Program-made: the position numbers and the translations under genes
The notes under the pieces: generated by a model
Seen by the model: only the letters and a program-made list of their open reading frames with translations
Database searches by the model: none
What the model was told of the DNA's origin: nothing
Shown: positions 58,433-64,000 of the stretch, one piece after another
Layout of the letters: each line of letters starts with the position of its first letter
Numbering within the stretch: position 1 is the first letter of the stretch
NCBI GenBank assembly: GCA_032622095.1
Contig: CP136066.1
Coordinates: 111,497,319-111,561,318, forward strand
Direction of reading: 5' to 3'
DNA: 64,000 nucleotides
Source: Siphonodentalium dalli
Lineage: Eukaryota > Mollusca > Scaphopoda > Gadilida > Siphonodentaliidae

Positions 58433-61322
58433 AGAGAAGGTAAACCTGTTTTGTGTAGTTTGACAATTTGTTGTCAGTTGCTTTCTGTGGGTCGGTGAAT
58501 TTTACGTGTAATAGCGCGATTTTCCTGTGAAACTAACCTTCTATCCATGCGGTCGTTTTCCAATGCGGAAAAATTGGGAGTTGGATATTGTCTAGTGGCT
58601 CCAATGACGATTTACTGCAATAAACCAAACATATATATATAGTGTATACGCACCAAGTTGTCAAGTAACTGCATGCCTCTAACCACCCCACTTACGCGTG
58701 CTTTCATGTAAAAGGTGTATATTATATGATCTTCATGAGCATCTTGTTAAACATAGATATACTGTTTGTTTTTTTAATAGATGCTATCTTATACAATGGG
58801 AAGCAATAAAAGGTCGAATGGTTGTTTGCGCTGCTGGCCATGTTACCCAGGTTTGCACATTCGAGTGTACTTCTCTTGTGAGTTCGTGTTCTCGTGTGGC
58901 TTCTCAGTTGTTGCATCACTATAGTCGGGTTGCACATTGATGCGCTCTTTGGTATTTCGCGATAACGTTCTTCCTGCGTCCTCATCAGCCGCGCGCTTGC
59001 TTATCTTGCGGCATGTGGTTAGTCTTTTCGTTGCTACGAATGTTAGGAGATATTGTTCATGATCATACATATGTAATGACAGCGAACAGTTTTTGGCATT
59101 TCTGTCGGTCCAAATCCGACATGCAGAAAACAATGAACTACCATACTATCCATACAGAGGCCAGATTGCTTCGTTATCGGCCAAGAACTCAGACACGAAA
59201 GTCTCAGCATGGCGCCTCTACAACTGAGTTTAATGGTTGGATTAGGACGCACAATCTGCATTCCAAATCCTGCATTCCGACGGCCAGCAATATATGGATG
59301 CGATGTCAAAATAGAAAGTGAAAAAAATATATATTCCGTGAGCGATTAGCGGTATATGGCATCATGTCAGACAGCATGTCGCCAGATCGACAACAAGTGC
59401 ATGTTTTGTGAAGTCTACTAAACGGCCCCTGCTATATATATAATTTCAATGGACAATAGTGCAAACAGGTCAGTTGACACTTGTGAATATTTGGAGTGAC
59501 TATACCCCATGCGTGCATGGCCTGTCGAAATCTGAATATATATATATATATATATAGTCTATAAGCTGTGGGCATATGTGAACCCTATGGTTTAATAAGG
59601 GATGTTCATCATTATCATTGTCTTTTTAACTTGGTTGTTTTTCATTCATATTATTTCTACACGATATTCCCAAGATGTCTCAATTGATATCTTATAGGCT
59701 ACCATCATAAAATGGTTTCCAGTTGGCCAACCATTTCCTTTTAGTGTATATATATATGGTTCGACTGGACTATTCAATGTGCTTCTCGGTATATTAGTGT
59801 ATACACATGTTAAACAATTAATACCTCGGTGGCAGAAGAGTGCATAATAATTTGGAGTCATCATACATATTGTGTGTTCACTTTAAAGTCGGAAAGCTGA
59901 GCAGACGATAAAAATACAATCAAAGAGAAATAGCTCACATGTGACAGCATGGGCCAGCTCTAACTGCGTATGTGTCCCAATGTTTACGGCCGAGTGTGTA
60001 TGTGTCGGATTCGAAGATGACTACCAGTCACGCGACGACGCTGTTTGCCATTGCTTGTAGACAATTTCCCCAATATCGGAATTACTGCGGCGAATTAAAG
60101 TATCATGTTATATAGAGACTTTCACGATCCACCGAAAAAGAAGAGTCGGGTGATCATGTCTTGTATCACGTGCACCGATTGTTGGCAAAATATTTTATTT
60201 TATTGGTCTTTTTTTATTTTAAAAGTCATATGTTGTGCATACACAGCTCTTCTCGTTCGGTTTGTTGTATATAATTTCTTCACGCACACTAGTTTTAAAC
60301 GGGAAAACATAGTTTTCTGTCACCATAACACACTACTGACAATAATTATAGCATATATTATTGTGTATATTTCAAACTGAAAATGTCATGAATCTAATTC
60401 GCTCTAATGATTTGGCGCAAATATATTGCTTTGCAAAACTTTAAACGGGCACCATTCGTCCATCCTCTCCGAAAGTGCTGTTCTTCAAATGAATTTCCAG
60501 TCATTTAGAACGAACCCCACTACTGTTTCCAAACTACGGTATAGAACTCGAAATTGTACATCTCCAAGGGAATTTGGCATCTTCAAGCCGGCTGTGTATG
60601 TGAAAACGTGGTATAACGAGCAGGACGAAGTAGGGTTAAGTGACACACCACCGCCATCATGAACTCGGCTTTCAAATCAGACGCTGGCTTGTTACCAGTA
60701 TATCTTTGTTCATAAATTCTCGCCGACAACATAATGTTTCCAGAGCTTATTTATCTTACCGCCCCTCAATGATAAAGAGAAGCGAACTCTGCTCAATGAC
60801 CACCAGACACACAACCAGTGTATCTCTCCAAGTAGCTTCGAACATCATCTTCTCCTGTTCGACGGCTCTAGCAAGCTTAATTACAAACGTGCGCCTCGTT
60901 AAAGCTTGTCAGGTGGTGGAAGTTTTTGGATTCTATGGGTATACCGGTCGAGTGGCGCTCTAAACTGTTCTAATTTGTCATACATGACGTAAAGGCTCGT
61001 CCCTGCACATCAAAGCTGATCCACTCTAAACGCAATTGAAAACTCGAACTCTACAGAATAGTTTATGCGGTGCATAGAAGATCTGCCTCTGAAATCTCGA
61101 ACGCATGTGGTTGATTGCGCTCGAGCCCTTACGGATTTCAATGTATGAACATGTTCTGCCCAGGGGGTCTCTCTTGGATTGCATCTCTGTTTTATTCGTG
61201 TTACAGTACACAATCGACATCTATAACACCAGAACAATCTCAATGCCGATTACTAGTATTGCGTTTCTTTCACTGAACCGTCGGATAAGTTCTGAAATTA
61301 TGTAGCAACATAAAACATGCAC
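58433..61322. other. Intergenic sequence, no gene firmly seen
   Basis: Short (TA)n at about 59537-59560. The stretch 60430-61300 has denser plus-strand frames and a minus-strand frame that would end at a GCGGTAAGAT donor (near 60765), but none has a recognisable domain. Confidence 0.45.
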
Positions 61323-61394
61323 TGATTTGTCGAATTTGGGAAAATAAATTCAGATCCAGATATGATTTGTCGAATTTGGGAAAATAAATTCAGA
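61323..61394. repeat. Tandem duplication, ~39-bp period
   Basis: TGATTTGTCGAATTTGGGAA with AATAAATTCAGAT occurs twice head to tail with no visible divergence, so the duplication is recent. Confidence 0.85.
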
Positions 61395-62629
61395 TGCCAG
61401 ATGTCAGCTTAACAGTTTAACAGTTTAATGACTTAAAAACGTCTACACGAGACCGATGTCAAAATAAATATTAACATATTAAATATAACAATGTTAACAA
61501 TTATTCAATATACTATATATACTAGAGTAACTATTTCATAATACATATCTGTATAATTTGACTATCTTTGAAAAGTGTCACAGGGGTCCGGGTGTCGATC
61601 AGTAAATTGTGTGTATACATGTTATTCTGAGAGTATACTTCAGTCAGACTCTATCGGCTCAAATATATAGTTTATGCACCCTGGTACAAAAACATTATTC
61701 AGACTCTCGGAAAGTTTCTATTCAAGAGATCGAGTTTTGAAATACCTAAGATTAGATCAATAAAAATGTGTGGCTTGATGACAACCATGTCGCAGTATGA
61801 ATGTAATGAGATACCGACCATTCTTTGACGATATGTCCGCCATTTTAAAGGTCAAAACTACACATCTGCAAAGCCAAACGCAGACATATTGGAACAAACA
61901 ATATCGGGAGCGGAAATGAACAACATAATAGTCACAACGGTTAAGTGGAACGAACCAGATGGAGTTTCCGTACTTGCACATATCATTATCCGGGATTAAA
62001 TTGGTCCGAGTACGATGCATGGCCACTCATGGGCTCGTTTGGGAGGCATTCGGGCAATTACGATGAATCGGTGATTGATGTATGTTCCGCTGCGATTCCA
62101 AAGTTAATACCACCGCGGCTGATACGTATAACGAACATCACCACCGAACACAATTACGTATTTAGTACGGCTAAATTATTTCAATGAAATGTCGTTATGT
62201 TCGTATCGATTTTAAGCGTATTTGAACGGTATTTCTGCCGTGTTATCTCGGTGTCATGTTATGATATATGTTCAGAGTCTGGCAGGTATTTATTCTACAA
62301 CGAGTATATCACCTTTTATATCGCCGATAGACAATGCTCCTGTTCATATCAATTATCGAGTTGTGTTGACCACGTGAGACAGTGACTGAGTTGGCATTTG
62401 TGTTTTTGCACTTTGTTCGGCATTGTTTTTTGCGTGTTCGGTGTGCAACATGAGTGGGCGACTTTGGTTTGGTTTGGCCATATCATGGCGTTGGCAGTTT
62501 TATGGAAAGGCCACACAAATGGTTAGTTGCGCCGGTAAATCACAATACTACACGCAGAAATAAACGAGTCCCGGAAGGCAACTGACATACGAATCGGGTT
62601 ATCTTCAAGTTGCGTCGATAGCAAATTCT
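61395..62629. other. Intergenic sequence, no gene seen
   Basis: No exon, long inverted repeat or tandem array is recognised. The short frames on both strands show no domain. Confidence 0.5.
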
Positions 62630-62735
62630 CTCTTATCGGGATTAGAACCTACTTCACGATATAGCTGGACGGCTTGCGTTTGTTGGCCTAATGTGCCATT
62701 CATATTACCAATTGAGCCACCGAGGTGGGCCAGTG
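62630..62735 (-). repeat. tRNA-derived SINE-like fragment, copy 2
   Basis: Read on the minus strand: CCTCGGTGGCTCAATTGGTA (A-box-like), then GGCACATTAGGCCAACAAAC and GTAGGTTCTAATCCCGATAA (B-box-like). It shares its plan with the plus-strand copy at 58325-58432. Box spacing is about 70 bp, too long for a standard tRNA. The A box is better preserved here than in copy 1. Confidence 0.5.
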
Positions 62736-64000
62736 TATGTATACCGTGGTATATTATGATCTGATGGACACTAGTTACATCACCCCTATAGTATATATCG
62801 ATGGTGTCCCAATAAGTGATATCACTTACTCGCGGTGAATCCGCCATTTGGTCTCCGGATGTCAAAGTTAACAAGTAGCATCTATTTTTAGCATATGACT
62901 CCAGTCTGGGAATTCCCAAAATAAAATGGCAACAGGTCGTTACCGAATCGCAGGTGCGAGAACTTCATAAAACTAATTAAACACTCACCCAAGATACATA
63001 CAATACGTAGGTTTCGCACAGTAGATGGATTGGATGTATCACGTATGTTTTTGAGTTATTTTTTTAACCCAATAACTCGCTATTTATCAGTAACTTATGA
63101 GAAGTTCGTTGACAGAAAAGGGCGTCTGAATGTCTGCATCGTCACCAGATCCTAACTCTATAGATGACATGGCCACAAAACAATTCTTAAACACGTAGTT
63201 GACCTTTTACCGGCTTTTACTGGTGGGGTGGATAAAAAGCTAGGAATCGGACCATATGGAACCATCGGCCATCTTGAAAATCGCGAACCAGTAATAAGGC
63301 TTATTGTGGTGTGTTGGGTACATGGGAACGTTCACTTCCTGTTGTATATTAGGGCCCAGCAACGTTTCCAATTTGTACGACATTTCGATTCGCTCATATA
63401 TACCCGCGTTGGTTTGAATCATGCACACCGACTGTGTTTGAAAGGGTATTAAACATTCTACAGATAGATGCTGAAAATATGGACAGTATATATATTGTTG
63501 TCCAGTCTGTGTAAACATCCTGACATACTGAGTCTGTATCGTAGTCTCGTCGACATGTCATTTATCGGAAGCGTGTGGACTTCCCCCAAATTTCGTCACA
63601 CTGTCTTACGTTAATCGTTCCGATTGGCCGCTTTTATCTTGGAGCCACTAAAAATGATTCTGATTGGCGACAATGACTCGGTGAGGGGATCCCGTGGTTC
63701 GGGAAATACAAATTCTACGACATGCAGTTAGTCGGGTCCAGTATTATATATGTGGGTATGACGTTTACTGAGACTGATTGTTGTCTCGAGTGGAATCGAT
63801 TGGAAGCATATATGGCTTTTGTGGAAGCGATTTTGAGTACCAAAGGTAATTTTCGCATACCCGAATGCCGACGTTTTTAATTTGATCTGAAATACCTTTT
63901 CTATATATGAAGTTACCAGAAATATATATCAATTCACAAAAACAGGGCAACTGTACATCCAAACTATAATTTACAATATTTGTTTTTGTAATTGTTCTCG
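62736..64000. other. Intergenic sequence, no gene seen
   Basis: No exon or repeat is recognised up to the window end. Confidence 0.5.

Noticed and set aside
60426-61305. Run of plus-strand frames as a gene, and a minus-strand frame with a GTAAGAT donor
   Set aside because: The frames are in different phases, have no domain, and a single donor-like motif is expected by chance.
62630-62735. Functional tRNA gene
   Set aside because: A and B boxes are about 70 bp apart and no acceptor stem or anticodon arm could be drawn.

Overview
The window reads as nuclear DNA of a lophotrochozoan animal, most likely a mollusc and possibly a bivalve. The evidence is low GC, no dense or operon-like coding, intron-style splice signals, many TIR-type DNA transposons and MITEs, ACAGACAGACAG-tailed and CGTCCGTCCGT-type dispersed repeats, and a FLYWCH zinc-finger exon. 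No long ORF exists; almost all of the sequence is intergenic or intronic and packed with DNA-transposon remains. All family assignments come from ends, target-site duplications (TSDs) and motifs read by eye, with no database search.

Layout. 0-4 kb: Kolobok-type (TTAA target) MITEs at 823-1246 and 1368-1869, a Harbinger-like MITE with a small ATG exon (2781-3270), and a TA-target element (3378-3978). 7.8-13.7 kb: a ~125-bp satellite split by a ~5.5-kb element with ~1.2-kb inverted arms. 14.0-17.5 kb: a second copy of the 1368 MITE, next to an apparent unoccupied paralogous site at 7.37 kb, and the first of four copies of an AGGTACTCAATC MITE family. 18.3-22.8 kb: a 4.5-kb Mutator-like element with ~450-480-bp inverted repeats, an 8-10-bp TSD and a FLYWCH exon. 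22.9-24.4 kb: two repeats full of TCAAGGTCA motifs.

30.4-31.2 kb is the best candidate for host gene sequence: a promoter-like stretch with a CRE, a 5' UTR, and a 36-codon first exon rich in N-glycosylation sequons ending in GTAAGT. A weak candidate terminal exon with AATAAA lies at 34.56-34.91 kb. 35.6-36.8 kb is an 18-bp minisatellite. 40.46-40.83 kb is a piggyBac-type TTAA element holding two large palindromes.

42.4-49.7 kb is the most structured part. A 2.8-kb hAT-like element (42408-45206, direct repeat CTCCCTT) contains a 1353-bp element with perfect 99-bp TIRs and a perfect 9-bp TSD, plus a mariner-like hairpin MITE. Immediately after it a 4.4-kb inverted-arm element holds a four-level nest of insertions. 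50-64 kb is sparse: microsatellites, a CGTCCGTCCGT tandem element at 54 kb, two tRNA-like SINE fragments, and one unassigned open frame at 57.6 kb.

The window shows repeated waves of cut-and-paste transposition (Mutator-, hAT-, piggyBac-, Kolobok-, Harbinger- and mariner-like ends all occur) around at most one or two host exons.
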